Notes: generated by a model not told the origin, from the letters alone. A stretch of DNA of 64,000 nucleotides from Alphaproteobacteria bacterium (GCA_027485915.1 JAIXQA010000022.1:124001-188000); one strand, 5' to 3'; counted from the first letter of the stretch, positions 9,352 to 20,774 are shown. Translations and numbers: made by a program.

Positions 9352-12108
9352 CTAGGCGTTGCTTTCGGCTTGCCGCGGGCCTGCCCAGCCGCAAGCGTCA
9401 CACGCAAATCCAAAGGCATCCGCCTTGACTGTGAAATGGCCGCAATCAGGGCAGGGGTCACCTTCATAGCGCGTAGTCGGAGTTACCGACTGCGGTTGAA
9501 CCAAAGTTGCCTGTATCGGCCGCTCTTGGAGTTGGTTGGTGCCACGGCTGGCGCGTTCGGCTGCACTGGGCAAGCGCACGAGATTGTCGGGGAAACTGCC
9601 GCGCGAAAAACCTTTGGAGATAAAGCGGACGGGATCTGTCGCTTCAGGTGCCCCCGCATCGGTCACCGACTCATCAAAACGATCTTCGCCCAATTCAGCT
9701 AAATCATCGCGCCCCAAATACGACACAGCCAATTCACGGAACAAATAATCAAGGATGGAGGTCGCTCGAACAATGGAATCATTGCCCTCAACGTCGCCTG
9801 CTGGCTCAAAGCGCGTGCCGACAAAAGCATCGACATATTCTTCCAAGGGTACGCCATATTGCAACCCAATCGAGGTGGCGATGGCGAAATTATTCATCAA
9901 GGACCGGAAGGCAGCACCTTCTTTATGCATGTCGATGAAGATTTCCCCAATCTCCCCATCGTCAAACTCGCCCGTATGAAGATAGACTTTATGCCCACCT
10001 ACCGAGGCCTTTTGAATATAGCCTTTGCGTCGATCCGGTAGCCGTCGGCGGGCTGCCGGTTGTGGGATTAATCGCTCCACCACGCGCTCTACCACCACCT
10101 CAACCCGTTCGACTTTCACTTCTTCAGCCACATTCTCAAAGCGGCTTAAGTCAAAGCTTGGTGCTTCAAACCCAGGCTCAGACAGCTTGAGCTTAAAACC
10201 CGCAAAGCCTGCCCGTCCTAAGGTCCGCGCGAGTTCACTTGCCAAAGCGCGCACATTTTCAGAGCGCGAAACAGGCAAATGAAGGGTCAGATATTGGCGG
10301 ATTGCCCCATCCTGCGCCGCGGCAAATCGCATGATGGCTTCCCGCCCATTGGGACCGAAAACGTCGAGATTAGGCAAAAGGCCCCATTGCTCTGGCTGAC
10401 CTAAGGCCCATTTTTGGGCAGCAGCGATATCTTGTGACGTAAAACCTAGAGCAGTCAGCACGTCAAAGCCCGGCTGCAGGACCTTGTCCAAACTGCAGCC
10501 GCACCAAAGCGCGGTTTCTTCTGGACCTAATAGCCACGGCGTAATGGCTTGGCGCAAGGAACGCGCACTGATCAAGGCCTCAGCAATGGCCGACAGCCCG
10601 TCCTCATCAATGCCACGGCTCGCCAATGCCTCGTAGGAAACGCCCGGTGCGCCAACTAAAGTCCGGGTTCCGAGCAATTGTCGCGTGGCGTCCCGATCAT
10701 CAAGGCCCAAGGTCTTTATACCGCGCAAGACGCAGGGGCGGACAGCAAAGCCGGTCTCTTCGCCCGAAAGTGCAGTTTCAATCGTGGGGCCAGAGATCGG
10801 CGCAAGACCGGGTGCATCCGCGCCAAGAGCGATCAGAACCAAGCCATGTTCTTGCGGTTTCAGTGCGGTTTCAAAACTGGGAGCCCCCGCTGGATTGGTC
10901 GGCACCGCCAGTTCCGCCAATTGGCTGGCGGTTCTCGCCGTGCCAGTGGCCAGCGCCTGTAAAGCGTTGCGGACGACTTCTTGATCATCTGGGGAGGCGT
11001 AGGATTTCCCACGCGCCATCAAAAGGCCCGCGCCGTCGCAATAGCGCAGGACTGCGGCGCGCTCTTTCGCCCAATTCTGTGCTGCCGTCTTGGTTGGAAA
11101 GGCCGTTGCCCCGCCGAGACAATCCAGCGCAAGTCGCCACGCCGCTGCAACCCGCTCCAACTGGGTGAAATCGACATCTTCATAGAAAGCTGAAAGCGCC
11201 ACCACTGCTGTTGGGCCACACGCAGCAAAAGCGGCGTCATCAAACGCAAAGCCGCAGCCGGTGCGGGCAGCCTTTAACAGCAGATCGCCGTCGAGCATCT
11301 GATCAGATGGCAGCAGCAGCGTGGTCGGCTCAAGAAGTGGGCTATCAAGCACCCCACCATGAGCGGTGGCATCGAATATGCCTTGCTTGGCATCCTCAAT
11401 CGCCTCCAAGATCGCGCCTGCTGGCGCGCCAATACGGAAAGCCGCTGCCACGGCTTGTGCCAAAACAGGATTGTCACGTGGGTCGTCATGGCCCACCCCT
11501 TCCGCCCGGCCGACCGCCTCGCTGACTCGGGCCAGAGCGTCACGCAATTGGATACGCCCCATGGAAAGGGCAGACGAGTCAAACTGGCTTTGACGGCGCT
11601 GATGCACAACAGCATCGGCCTGCGCCCAAGGGACTAATCGGATATGCGACTCGTCCTCCAGCCAAACCGCGGGCAAGCCTGTTTCAATCTCGGTTGATCC
11701 ATCAGCCAAATTCAGCACAAAGCCGCGCGTTGACCTGCCTTGCAGACCAAGTGCGCGCAAATAGCCGGCTTCCAGAACCACTTGCCGGTTTAAGAGGCTA
11801 TTGGCGAGGACCGCTTCAAAGTGATCGCGCGCCATGGCATCTGCCAAAAGGCCTCGCGTCCAAGCAACTCCGCCAATTCGCCCAGCCAGATCGAGGATCG
11901 CATCGGAGATTGAGGACTGGTCTGGTAGGTTAGCCGCTTCACCAAATGCCAAAACACTGTCTAAACTCCAGCTTGCCGGGGCATAGAATGGGCCAGAGTC
12001 GGGGCCGACCTCACGCAGCATATCGGGCTGTGCGGCAAATTGTTCATGACCAAAGAAGGCGGAATCAAAGCTCACGGCGGCCCCAACGCGAATCACTTCT
12101 GTGATCAT
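9352..12108 (-). CDS. NrdJ-like / TSCPD-domain protein, probably non-catalytic
   Basis: C-terminal half [82 protein letters not shown] matches class II RNR NrdJ tail and TSCPD domain; Cys4 zinc motif CPDC...CDAC; N-terminal half degenerate. Confidence 0.75.
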   Translation of the reverse strand: MITEVIRVGAAVSFDSAFFGHEQFAAQPDMLREVGPDSGPFYAPASWSLDSVLAFGEAANLPDQSSISDAILDLAGRIGGVAWTRGLLADAMARDHFEAVLANSLLNRQVVLEAGYLRALGLQGRSTRGFVLNLADGSTEIETGLPAVWLEDESHIRLVPWAQADAVVHQRRQSQFDSSALSMGRIQLRDALARVSEAVGRAEGVGHDDPRDNPVLAQAVAAAFRIGAPAGAILEAIEDAKQGIFDATAHGGVLDSPLLEPTTLLLPSDQMLDGDLLLKAARTGCGFAFDDAAFAACGPTAVVALSAFYEDVDFTQLERVAAAWRLALDCLGGATAFPTKTAAQNWAKERAAVLRYCDGAGLLMARGKSYASPDDQEVVRNALQALATGTARTASQLAELAVPTNPAGAPSFETALKPQEHGLVLIALGADAPGLAPISGPTIETALSGEETGFAVRPCVLRGIKTLGLDDRDATRQLLGTRTLVGAPGVSYEALASRGIDEDGLSAIAEALISARSLRQAITPWLLGPEETALWCGCSLDKVLQPGFDVLTALGFTSQDIAAAQKWALGQPEQWGLLPNLDVFGPNGREAIMRFAAAQDGAIRQYLTLHLPVSRSENVRALASELARTLGRAGFAGFKLKLSEPGFEAPSFDLSRFENVAEEVKVERVEVVVERVVERLIPQPAARRRLPDRRKGYIQKASVGGHKVYLHTGEFDDGEIGEIFIDMHKEGAAFRSLMNNFAIATSIGLQYGVPLEEYVDAFVGTRFEPAGDVEGNDSIVRATSILDYLFRELAVSYLGRDDLAELGEDRFDESVTDAGAPEATDPVRFISKGFSRGSFPDNLVRLPSAAERASRGTNQLQERPIQATLVQPQSVTPTTRYEGDPCPDCGHFTVKADAFGFACDACGWAGPRQAESNA

Positions 12109-12265
12109 CCGCCTGAAGTCGCAAGCCGCCTAGTCCTGACCGCGGAAAATCTGCATCTCACCCGACAGTTTTCTGCGGAAGAATAGGCGCGCCCGCCCCG
12201 ATTGGTGGCTTCGCCCTGTTCTGTCATGCCGCATCGACTTGATGCTTCTGACGGCACGGGGCATA

Positions 12266-12679
12266 ATGCGCATTGAAAAGGAAAATCCCGTGCTCACAAA
12301 AATCTTTACGTGGTGGAATGGTGCAACGATTGGCGCACTATTTGATATCGCAAAGCGTGCAACCTTGGTGGGCGAGGATGACCAAGGCAATCGCTATTTT
12401 GAAGAGCGTAAGGCAACCCTCGAAGGCCGCAAGCGTCGCTATGTGCTTTATAAGGGCTATGCTGAGCCATCGCGTGTACCCGCCGATTGGCATGGCTGGT
12501 TGCACCATACGTTTGAGCAGCCGCCAACAATTGAGCCATTTGCGCTGAAGGCGTGGGAAAAGCCGCATTTGCCCAATCTGACCGGAACCGTTTTTGCTTA
12601 TCGTCCCAAAGGTAGCTTAGCGGCTGCCGGCGAGCGCGCAAAAGCTTCAAGTGACTATGAGTCTTGGTCGCCTGAATAA
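12266..12679 (+). CDS. NADH:ubiquinone oxidoreductase subunit NDUFA12 homologue
   Basis: TKIFTWWNGATIGALFDIAKRATLVGEDDQGNRYFEER...RRYVLYKGYAEPSRVPADWHGWLHHTFEQPP. Confidence 0.92.
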   Translation: MRIEKENPVLTKIFTWWNGATIGALFDIAKRATLVGEDDQGNRYFEERKATLEGRKRRYVLYKGYAEPSRVPADWHGWLHHTFEQPPTIEPFALKAWEKPHLPNLTGTVFAYRPKGSLAAAGERAKASSDYESWSPE

Positions 12680-13740
12680 TGAAACGGGCAATTGGCACGG
12701 CCATGTTCGATCTCAAGAAAATTAGCTGGCTGGCGCTGGGCTCGGTTTGTATTGCGCTGGGCAGTGGTACTGTTATTGCTCAAACCGCGAATCCTGAAGC
12801 CAGTGGAACCGGCGTGCGGCCGAATACTGGTGCACCCGGCGACCCTGCAAAGGCCGCGAAAGCTGCAAGCCCGGCACCACCGGCCTCAACCGGTGGGGGT
12901 ATCGATCCCGAACTTGGCCCGATTTCAGAGCCCGAGGAGGGCGATGTTGAGCCAGCTTTTCGGCAAAATGGTACTGGGACTTGGATGACTCCCGAAGAAG
13001 AGATGCGGGCGCGCATCCGGCGTGAGGCCTTAAGTCAAGCAGAAGCCGAACAACAGGCTTTAGCCGCCAGCGGATTCGTCATGCCGCGATTGGTTGGGCC
13101 TAATATCCCGCTGGTGCCGCTTGAACTCTTGTTTCCGCCTGAAGCGCTCGAAACCGGGCCAAAACCCGTACGCGAGATCCGTGGAACAGGCGTCATGCTC
13201 GCGGCGCTCGACCGTGAAAGGGGCACCAATGTCCGCGTGCGCGTGCCCGTTGGCAGTCAAGTCACTTATGGATCGCTGCGCCTCAAGCTTTCGGCTTGCT
13301 ATGCCTCCAATCCTGAGGATGCGATGGAGTCTTGGGCCTATGTCGAAGTGACGGATATGGGACGACAAAATCTCAATCAATTGGCCGTTTTGCCTCAGCG
13401 TGACCGGCGCGGCATGAAAGAAGCCAATAAGGAGCGCGTCATTCGCAAGGGGTGGATCATTGCGTCGAGCCCAGCCGTGACCCCGATCGATCATCCGACC
13501 TATGACATGTGGTTGATTAGCTGCGAGGGGGCAGTTGCGCCGCCAAGTGCTGTTCAATCGTCTTCAAACAAAGCGCGCCCACGCTCTGAAGCAAAGGCTG
13601 GCGCGGCAGGACCCGATGCAGCGGCAGGGGGTCCACTTGCCTCTGATGCTGATCCTGGTGAGTCAGAGCCTCGGACGGGTCCTTCGCCGGCAACTCCGGC
13701 TCCTGCAGCGCCGGCACCGGGAAAACTGAAGGGCACTTAA
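12679..13740 (+). CDS. DUF2155 domain-containing secreted protein
   Basis: Signal peptide; [38 protein letters not shown]...[25 protein letters not shown]; Pro/Ala-rich C-tail. Confidence 0.85.
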   Translation: MKRAIGTAMFDLKKISWLALGSVCIALGSGTVIAQTANPEASGTGVRPNTGAPGDPAKAAKAASPAPPASTGGGIDPELGPISEPEEGDVEPAFRQNGTGTWMTPEEEMRARIRREALSQAEAEQQALAASGFVMPRLVGPNIPLVPLELLFPPEALETGPKPVREIRGTGVMLAALDRERGTNVRVRVPVGSQVTYGSLRLKLSACYASNPEDAMESWAYVEVTDMGRQNLNQLAVLPQRDRRGMKEANKERVIRKGWIIASSPAVTPIDHPTYDMWLISCEGAVAPPSAVQSSSNKARPRSEAKAGAAGPDAAAGGPLASDADPGESEPRTGPSPATPAPAAPAPGKLKGT

Positions 13741-14311
13741 TCGCCTCAGCCAAGAGCATGTGATAGGTCTTGCGATTGACCTCAAGGGTGCCAAACTGCG
13801 TCAGGTGCTCGGTGATGAATTGGGTGTCAAGAAGGCGAAATCCCCCTGCAATGAGATGCGCAACCAGATGAACCAGGGCAATTTTGCTGGCGTCCCTTGC
13901 CCTTGAAAACATGCTTTCGCCAAAGAAGGCTGCGCCGAGGCGAACCCCATAAAGCCCACCGATAAGTTGGCCATCCTGCCAGGTCTCAACGCTAAAACCA
14001 TGACCACGCCGATGCAGCCCATCATAAAGTTCTAAGATGGGCTGATTAATCCACGTCTCAATCCGATCACCAACAGGCGCCGCGCAGCTTTCCACGACGT
14101 CGCGAAAGGCTCGGTTGATTGTGACACGGTAAGGTGTGGTGCGAACCGTGCGTTTTAGGCGGCGCGGAATATGAACTTGGTCCAGCGGCAGGATGCCACG
14201 CTGGTCGGGATCAACCAGAAACAGGCGAGGATCGTCCCGCCCATCCGCCATCGGGAAGGTCCCGCGCGCATAGCACCCTAAGAGTTCGTCCGGGCCAAAG
14301 CCCTTGCTCAT
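13517..14311 (-). CDS. aat: leucyl/phenylalanyl-tRNA--protein transferase
   Basis: [14 protein letters not shown]..., [48 protein letters not shown]-terminus overlaps DUF2155 gene antisense. Confidence 0.92.
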   Translation of the reverse strand: MSKGFGPDELLGCYARGTFPMADGRDDPRLFLVDPDQRGILPLDQVHIPRRLKRTVRTTPYRVTINRAFRDVVESCAAPVGDRIETWINQPILELYDGLHRRGHGFSVETWQDGQLIGGLYGVRLGAAFFGESMFSRARDASKIALVHLVAHLIAGGFRLLDTQFITEHLTQFGTLEVNRKTYHMLLAEAIKCPSVFPVPALQEPELPAKDPSEALTHQDQHQRQVDPLPLHRVLPRQPLLQSVGALCLKTIEQHLAAQLPPRS

Positions 14312-15675
14312 GCACGCGGTTCCTCAGCTTGTTCGGCTTGTTCGGCCAACCACTTTTCCAGCCAGTGGATATTGTAGTCGCCATCAATGATGTCGCGTTC
14401 TTGAACCAAGCGCAGGAAGAGCGGGATGGTGGTCTTGACGCCACCCACGACCATTTCAGCCAAAGAACGGCGCAGCCGCATCAGGCATTCATTGCGGTTG
14501 CGACCATGCACGATCAGTTTGCCGATCAAGCTGTCGTAATAGGGTGGGATTTTATAGCCTGTATAAATGGCCGAATCCAAACGTACCCCGAGGCCACCCG
14601 GCGCATGGAAGTCCGTAATGGTTCCCGGCGATGGCGCAAAGGTAACAGGGTCTTCCGCATTGACCCGGCACTCAATCGCCACACCTTCAAAAACCACATC
14701 TTCTTGGGTGAAAGAAAGCGGCATTCCCGCAGCGATGCGGATTTGTTCGCGTACCAAATCGACGCCGGTGATCATCTCGGTGACCGGATGCTCTACCTGC
14801 AGTCGGGTATTCATCTCGATGAAATAGAAGCGGCCTTCTTCATACAGAAATTCAATGGTACCGACGCCCAAATAGCCCAGCGACTTGATCGCCTTGACCA
14901 CGATGTCACCAATTTCGGCGCGCTCTTCCGCGTTTAGAGCGGGCGAGGGGGCTTCTTCCCAGACCTTCTGGTGCCGCCGCTGGAGGGAGCAATCGCGCTC
15001 GCCCAAATGGACCACATTGCCAAACTCGTCTGCAATGACTTGGATCTCAATATGGCGCGGCTTGCCGAGATATTTCTCAAGATACACCGTATCATCGCCA
15101 AAGGCGTTTTTCGCTTCCGTACGGGCCATGGACAGCGCCACCGACAGCTCATCCTTGGAATGGGCCACCTTCATACCGCGTCCCCCACCCCCTGCGGAGG
15201 CCTTTACCAGCACGGGATAGCCAATGTCTTCGGCAACCGCCAGAGCGGTTTCATCATCTGAAATGCCGCCATCAGAGCCCGGAACCACGGGGATACCTGC
15301 GGCTTTAACAGCAGCTTTAGCCGCAATCTTATCGCCCATCATGCGGATATGTTCGGCTCGCGGGCCGATAAAGACCAAGCCATGCGCATCAATGATCTCG
15401 GCAAAGCGGGCATTTTCCGACAGGAAGCCATAGCCAGGATGAATGGCCTGTGCACCGGTAATTTCGCAGGCGGCGATCAAGGCTGGGATATTCAAATAGG
15501 ATTTTGCGGCGGCAGGCGGGCCCAAGCACACACTTTCATCGGCCAAGCGCACATGCATGGCGTCAGCATCTGCAGTTGAGTGCACCGCAACGGTGGTGAT
15601 CCCCATTTCCTTACACGCGCGATGAATGCGCAGGGCAATCTCGCCGCGGTTGGCGATCAGAACTTTATCAAACAC
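14308..15675 (-). CDS. accC: acetyl-CoA carboxylase biotin carboxylase subunit
   Basis: [53 protein letters not shown]. Confidence 0.97.
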   Translation of the reverse strand: MFDKVLIANRGEIALRIHRACKEMGITTVAVHSTADADAMHVRLADESVCLGPPAAAKSYLNIPALIAACEITGAQAIHPGYGFLSENARFAEIIDAHGLVFIGPRAEHIRMMGDKIAAKAAVKAAGIPVVPGSDGGISDDETALAVAEDIGYPVLVKASAGGGGRGMKVAHSKDELSVALSMARTEAKNAFGDDTVYLEKYLGKPRHIEIQVIADEFGNVVHLGERDCSLQRRHQKVWEEAPSPALNAEERAEIGDIVVKAIKSLGYLGVGTIEFLYEEGRFYFIEMNTRLQVEHPVTEMITGVDLVREQIRIAAGMPLSFTQEDVVFEGVAIECRVNAEDPVTFAPSPGTITDFHAPGGLGVRLDSAIYTGYKIPPYYDSLIGKLIVHGRNRNECLMRLRRSLAEMVVGGVKTTIPLFLRLVQERDIIDGDYNIHWLEKWLAEQAEQAEEPRA

Positions 15676-15690
15676 CTGTGTGTCTCCTGA

Positions 15691-16170
15691 CTATTCGATC
15701 ACGCAGAGCGCTTCGCCATATTCAACCGGCTGTGCGTCATGGACGAGAATGGCCGTGACGGTCCCTGAACGTGGCGATGGCACAGGGTTCATGGTCTTCA
15801 TCGCTTCGATGATGAAGAGTTGCTGGCCTTCCTTCACCGTGTCGCCCACTTTGATAAAGGCCGCAGCGCCGGGTTCAGGCTGGGTATAGACGGTGCCAAC
15901 CATCGGTGAGGCGACAGCACCTGGGTGCTTGGCGGGATCTGCTGCAGGTGCTGGAGCAGGCGGGGCGGAAACAGCGGCCGCTGGCGTTGCGGCTGCTGGT
16001 GCTGCCACTACTGGGACTTGGGCATGAACCATTTGGGGCGCGACATTTGCTTGGCGCGCCACACGCACGCGAACCCCTTCGTTTTCTACTTCAATCTCGC
16101 TCAGGTCTGTGTCGCGCAGGATACGCGCAAGATCCTTGACCAATTTTGTGTCGAATCCTGATTGGCTCAT
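15691..16170 (-). CDS. accB: acetyl-CoA carboxylase biotin carboxyl carrier protein
   Basis: IIEAMKTMNPV biotinylation motif; Ala/Pro linker. Confidence 0.96.
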   Translation of the reverse strand: MSQSGFDTKLVKDLARILRDTDLSEIEVENEGVRVRVARQANVAPQMVHAQVPVVAAPAAATPAAAVSAPPAPAPAADPAKHPGAVASPMVGTVYTQPEPGAAAFIKVGDTVKEGQQLFIIEAMKTMNPVPSPRSGTVTAILVHDAQPVEYGEALCVIE

Positions 16171-16221
16171 TCGTCTCTCCTGTAGGCCAGCATTGGGCCG
16201 TGGTCTGTTGGGGCAAAAGGG

Positions 16222-16668
16222 TCAGTTTTTGACCGATAGTTTCTTGGCGAGGGCTTCTAGGCCCAACACATAAGAGTGCAGGCCAAAGCCCGCGATTGTA
16301 CCCGTCGCGGCCATACCGACATAGGAATGGTGCCGAAAGGCTTCGCGGCGTAAAGGGTTCGACAGATGAATCTCAATGACTGGAATGCTCATTGCCTTGA
16401 TGGCATCATAGATCGCAAGCGACGTATGAGTGAGGGCACCGGCATTCAGCAATACACCCGCACCATGGTCGCGGGCCTCTTGCAGCCAATCCACCAATTG
16501 GCCTTCGCTATTGGAGTGCCGGAACACAAGCTTCTTTCCCAATCTCTCGGCCAGCGCTGAACATGCGGCTTCGACGTCCGCCAGCGTATCGGTCCCGTAA
16601 ATCTCAGGTTCGCGCGTGCCCAACAAGTTGAGGTTTGGCCCATTGAGCACAAAAATCGCTTTTTCCAT
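16222..16668 (-). CDS. aroQ: type II 3-dehydroquinate dehydratase
   Basis: [51 protein letters not shown]. Confidence 0.96.
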   Translation of the reverse strand: MEKAIFVLNGPNLNLLGTREPEIYGTDTLADVEAACSALAERLGKKLVFRHSNSEGQLVDWLQEARDHGAGVLLNAGALTHTSLAIYDAIKAMSIPVIEIHLSNPLRREAFRHHSYVGMAATGTIAGFGLHSYVLGLEALAKKLSVKN

Positions 16669-16805
16669 GAACAAGGTGTAACCCTGCTTTGCTTAAAGGG
16701 GAAGGTGGACTTGCTGAATTGGTTGCATCTTCTGACTACTTTCCTGCACAACCACCTTGATCAAACCGACCAAGCCCGCCCATATCACCCGCCTACGAGG
16801 GCGCT

Positions 16806-17006
16806 ATGAACATTTATCTCAATGGCGAAGAACACCAGATCGAAGCGGGTACAAGTCTAACAACTTTGGTTGGTCGTCTGGTCGCTGATCCTCGCGGTGT
16901 GGCGATTGAACGCAACCGCATGATTGTGATGAAGTCGCAATGGGATCAAACCATTTTGGCCGAGGGTGACCAATTGGAATTCGTGCAATTTGTGGGCGGG
17001 GGATGA
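16806..17006 (+). CDS. thiS: sulfur carrier protein ThiS
   Basis: 66 aa, ubiquitin-like, ends VGGG; followed by thiG. Confidence 0.92.
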   Translation: MNIYLNGEEHQIEAGTSLTTLVGRLVADPRGVAIERNRMIVMKSQWDQTILAEGDQLEFVQFVGGG

Positions 17007-17010
17007 GGGT

Positions 17011-17808
17011 TTGACCGAACAAGCAATAGGCCTCAATCAAGAAGATAGCTGGACGGTGGCCGGGCGCACCTTTAAATCGCGCCTCATCATTGGCACCGGC
17101 AAATATCGCGACTATGCCCAGAATGCCGCCGCCGCCGACGCGGCAGGCGTCGAGATCGTCACGGTTGCCATCCGGCGTGTCAATTTGTCTGACCCCAGCC
17201 AACCGCGTTTGACCGACTTTGTCGACCCCAAGCGCTATACTTTTTTGCCCAATACGGCAGGCTGTTTCACGGCTGAAGATGCCTTGCGCACGCTTCGCCT
17301 GGCCCGCGAAGCAGGTGGCTGGAGCTTGGTGAAGCTGGAAGTTTTGTCCGACCAAAAGACGCTTTATCCGGATATGATTGAGACGCTGGAAGCCACAAAG
17401 GTTCTGGTGAAAGAGGGTTTTGACGTCATGGTCTATTGCACCGATGATCCTGTTTTTGCGCGGCGTCTAGAAGATGCAGGGGCGTGCGCGATTATGCCTT
17501 TGGGCGCGCCGATTGGGTCAGGACTTGGCATCCAAAACCCTGTCAATATTCGCTTGATTGTAGAAGCGGCTCGCGTCCCTGTCTTGGTTGATGCCGGTGT
17601 TGGCACAGCCTCCGAAGCAGCAATTGCGATGGAGCTTGGCTGTGACGGGGTGTTGATGAATACCGCCATCGCCGAAGCGAAAGACCCTGTACGCATGGCG
17701 CGCGCGATGAAGCATGCGGTACTTGCTGGTCGCGATGCCTATTTAGCAGGCCGTATGGGCCGCAAGCGCTACGCCGATCCATCTAGCCCGTTGGCTGGTT
17801 TGATCTAG
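17011..17808 (+). CDS. thiG: thiazole synthase
   Basis: [62 protein letters not shown]; likely TTG start 4 nt after thiS stop. Confidence 0.95.
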   Translation: MTEQAIGLNQEDSWTVAGRTFKSRLIIGTGKYRDYAQNAAAADAAGVEIVTVAIRRVNLSDPSQPRLTDFVDPKRYTFLPNTAGCFTAEDALRTLRLAREAGGWSLVKLEVLSDQKTLYPDMIETLEATKVLVKEGFDVMVYCTDDPVFARRLEDAGACAIMPLGAPIGSGLGIQNPVNIRLIVEAARVPVLVDAGVGTASEAAIAMELGCDGVLMNTAIAEAKDPVRMARAMKHAVLAGRDAYLAGRMGRKRYADPSSPLAGLI

Positions 17809-17861
17809 AACTTATCTGCGTCATAAGCTTGACGCTTTTCTAGGGCGGGCCTACGCCGCCG

Positions 17862-17969
17862 ACACACCGGGGAGCCCTACGATCAGGGGCTGAGAGGCCA
17901 TAAATAGTCCAAGGGGCTATCGCATGGCGACCCGTAGAACCTGCTCCGGATCATGCCGGCGAAGGGAGG
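17862..17969 (+). promoter_or_regulatory. TPP (thi-box) riboswitch
   Basis: CACACCGGGGAGCCC...GGGGCTGAGAGG...GACCCGTAGAACCTGCTCCGGATCATGCCGGCGAAGGGA: CTGAGA box and CCGGATCATGCCGGCGAAGGGA box, directly before a TonB receptor and tenA. Confidence 0.9.
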
Positions 17970-17976
17970 GGGCAAT

Positions 17977-20094
17977 ATGACTTTATCACTCGTAATTCTC
18001 GCCGTGGCGCAAGCTGCGCAACCGTTTGATCCAGACTATCAACCAGTTACGAGCAACTGGCACGTACGGACCGAAGTGATAACGGTACGCGGGCGACGTG
18101 AATCTAAGTTTGATACAGCTGCCGCAGCAGTCGTTATTCGGGGCGAAGGCATCACGACCGTCGACGATGTGGCCACCTCTGTCCCAGGCGTTTGGATGGT
18201 CAATGACCAAGACCCGGGCACCAATATCCTCTCGATCCGAGGTGCAACCACCGATCGGTTGCAGCAAGCTTCTGTTGCCATGGTGCTCGATGGCGTGCCC
18301 TTGGCCGATACAGAGCTGTTCACGCCGCGCTTTTTTGATGTGGACGTGATTGAAGTACTGAAAGGGCCTCAAGGGGCGCTTTTTGGTAAGAATGCCTCTG
18401 GTGGGGTTATTGGTATTCGCACCAGCCGAATTGGCTCTTATCTTCAAGCCACAGCGGGCAATGGCGGATTGGGGGAGATTGAGGGTGCCCACACCTTCGC
18501 GCTGAATCCTGACTGGCGCTTGCGGGCGGCTGGCCTGTGGTCTTCCGCCGATGGCTGGATCAAGAACACGACGCTTAACCGTTTGGTTGATGCGGTCCAG
18601 ACGCGCAGTGGCCGCTTGCGCCTAACAGGTCCCGCTTTAGGCTGGGACTTAGATTTCAAGCTTCAATATTTAGAAGATGAAGGCGGGGCCGCTTGGGCGA
18701 GCTCGAATAATGTCACCGGCAAGAATGCAGGCCGACTGTCTGGCAAAGTCCTCAGCAACCCAATTGGCGATTATCCCGGCCAATCCAAGCGGCGCTGGGG
18801 GCAGGGGGTGGCGAAGGCCTCACGCCCACTCGCGTACGGCACTTTGTCAGCCTATGTCGCGCGAGATTCTTATGCCAAACGTTGGGATGAGGAATTGGAT
18901 TATCGCCCCGGGCCTCTGACTTTTTTTGGTTTTCCGGCCTTCCCAACCGGCATTCAACCCATTCGTCAGCCGATTGATGTGCGCGCCACCACAGCAGAAG
19001 TGCGTTGGGTGTCGAATGATGATCAAAGTTTCACGCATCAATGGGGGCTGTTTGTTCAGGACACTGACAAGGACCGCACCGACGATTTTGGCCCTTTGTT
19101 GTTCGGTGGGCCAGCGCCGCGCTATTTGACCCGTTCACACCAGACGTCGGTTTTTGGCGGACTTGGGTATCGGGTCACCGAAGCATTCAAACTTGAAGCG
19201 CAAGGCCGACTTGATCGGGATGAGCGGTCGCAAACGATTTTAAGCCAAGCTGGCGGGCCGGTGATCTCTCGTCGCGACGGCACATTTGAACGTTTTCAGC
19301 CGCGTGTAACCGCGCAATGGCTGCGTGAGGATACCAATCTCTTTCTCACCTATGGCGAGGCCTATCGCCCGGGTGGTTTTAACCCAAGCCCTACTGCCAA
19401 CTCCATCTGGAATGCCACCTATCGGCCAGAGATGACGACCTCTTTGGAATTAGGCTGGAAGCAGCAACTGCCTAGTGCTTCTGGTCGGCTGGAGTTCAAT
19501 ATCTTTTCCAACAAGGTCGAAGACTATCAAAACTATACGTTCATCGACAACCAGTCTGTGACCTTGAATGTAGACCAAGTGAGCGTCCAAGGCTTAGAAG
19601 CCAGCATTTTCCTGCGGCAAATCTATGGTCTCGACCTGTCGGCCAGCTATGCCTTAGCCGATACCAAGATTAAGCGCTTTATTGCGACCGATCCTCTTCT
19701 AGGCTCGCCCGCCACACGCGACTATAGCGGCAAAGTCATTCCCAATACCCCCAAAGATACCGGGAAAGTATCGGCAATTTATGAATTTGACTTTGATGGG
19801 TTTGATCTAACAGGCCGGATAGACGCCAATTATGCGGGTAAGACCTTTTATGAGATTGATAATGTGCTCTATTCCCCGGCCCGTTGGTGGTCAGACCTGA
19901 CACTCAGTGCAGAGCGCAACGCTTGGACCGCAACGTTTCAAGCGCAAAATCTTACCGATGAGCGCTGGGCGATTTCTGCATTCGGCCAAGGCATGACGGG
20001 TCTTTTGGCTGGTCTCGGCCCCGGTGGCCCTTTTGATACGTTCACCATCAACCGCGGGCGCAAGGTCACCTTTAGTCTGCGACGGGAGTTTTAG
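17977..20094 (+). CDS. TonB-dependent receptor, predicted thiamine/thiamine-precursor uptake
   Basis: Plug domain (VWMVNDQDPGTNILSIRGATTDR, EVLKGPQGALFGKNASGGVIGIRT) and beta-barrel to terminal FSLRREF; controlled by TPP riboswitch; start moved to ATG 17977. Confidence 0.9.
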   Translation: MTLSLVILAVAQAAQPFDPDYQPVTSNWHVRTEVITVRGRRESKFDTAAAAVVIRGEGITTVDDVATSVPGVWMVNDQDPGTNILSIRGATTDRLQQASVAMVLDGVPLADTELFTPRFFDVDVIEVLKGPQGALFGKNASGGVIGIRTSRIGSYLQATAGNGGLGEIEGAHTFALNPDWRLRAAGLWSSADGWIKNTTLNRLVDAVQTRSGRLRLTGPALGWDLDFKLQYLEDEGGAAWASSNNVTGKNAGRLSGKVLSNPIGDYPGQSKRRWGQGVAKASRPLAYGTLSAYVARDSYAKRWDEELDYRPGPLTFFGFPAFPTGIQPIRQPIDVRATTAEVRWVSNDDQSFTHQWGLFVQDTDKDRTDDFGPLLFGGPAPRYLTRSHQTSVFGGLGYRVTEAFKLEAQGRLDRDERSQTILSQAGGPVISRRDGTFERFQPRVTAQWLREDTNLFLTYGEAYRPGGFNPSPTANSIWNATYRPEMTTSLELGWKQQLPSASGRLEFNIFSNKVEDYQNYTFIDNQSVTLNVDQVSVQGLEASIFLRQIYGLDLSASYALADTKIKRFIATDPLLGSPATRDYSGKVIPNTPKDTGKVSAIYEFDFDGFDLTGRIDANYAGKTFYEIDNVLYSPARWWSDLTLSAERNAWTATFQAQNLTDERWAISAFGQGMTGLLAGLGPGGPFDTFTINRGRKVTFSLRREF

Positions 20095-20097
20095 GTC

Positions 20098-20766
20098 ATG
20101 GCTTTTACTGACGACGTCTGGGTTGCAGCCGCTAAGGTGCGCGAGGCGGTCCACGTCCATCCCTTCAATATCGAACTTTCGGCTGGGACCTTACCGCGCG
20201 AGGCGTTTGCCCATTATATGATCCAAGATAGCCTTTATCTGCAGGGCTATGCGCGTGTTCTGGCTATGGGTGCGGCGAAAGCACCCGCAGCAGATGAAAT
20301 CTTGGAATTTTCCAAAGCCGCTGAAGTGGCTATCATCGTCGAGCGGGCGTTGCATGCGGGCTATCTTGAGCAATTTGGTATCGATCCGCGTGCCGCAGAA
20401 ACGGCCACTGCGACGCCCGCTTGCGAGGCCTATGTCAATTTCATGCTGGCGACAGCAGTGACCGACAGTTTTGCGGTGCTCGCCGCGGCCGTCTTGCCTT
20501 GCTTCTGGCTTTATCAGGATGTGGGTACCACGATTGCAAAACGGGGCGCACCTAATAATTTCTATCAGGCTTGGATTGATACTTATGCGGATGAAAATTT
20601 TGCTGCTGCGACCGAACGCATGAAGACAATCGTCAATGCTGCTGCCCTGGTGGCAGGGCCAGCGGAGCGATCGCGGATGCAGGCAGCTTTCTTACGTTGC
20701 GCCCAGCATGAGTGGCTGTTTTGGGATAGCGCTTATCACCAGAAAGACTGGCCAGTTCGCCCGTAA
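20098..20766 (+). CDS. tenA: TenA family thiaminase II / aminopyrimidine aminohydrolase
   Basis: HPFNIELSAGTLPREAFAHYMIQDSLYLQGYARVLA; downstream of riboswitch and TonB receptor. Confidence 0.92.
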   Translation: MAFTDDVWVAAAKVREAVHVHPFNIELSAGTLPREAFAHYMIQDSLYLQGYARVLAMGAAKAPAADEILEFSKAAEVAIIVERALHAGYLEQFGIDPRAAETATATPACEAYVNFMLATAVTDSFAVLAAAVLPCFWLYQDVGTTIAKRGAPNNFYQAWIDTYADENFAAATERMKTIVNAAALVAGPAERSRMQAAFLRCAQHEWLFWDSAYHQKDWPVRP

Positions 20767-20774
20767 AGCGAAGC

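Noticed and set aside
14134-14937. 267-aa plus-strand ORF over aat/accC
   Set aside because: Antisense shadow of two strongly recognised genes.
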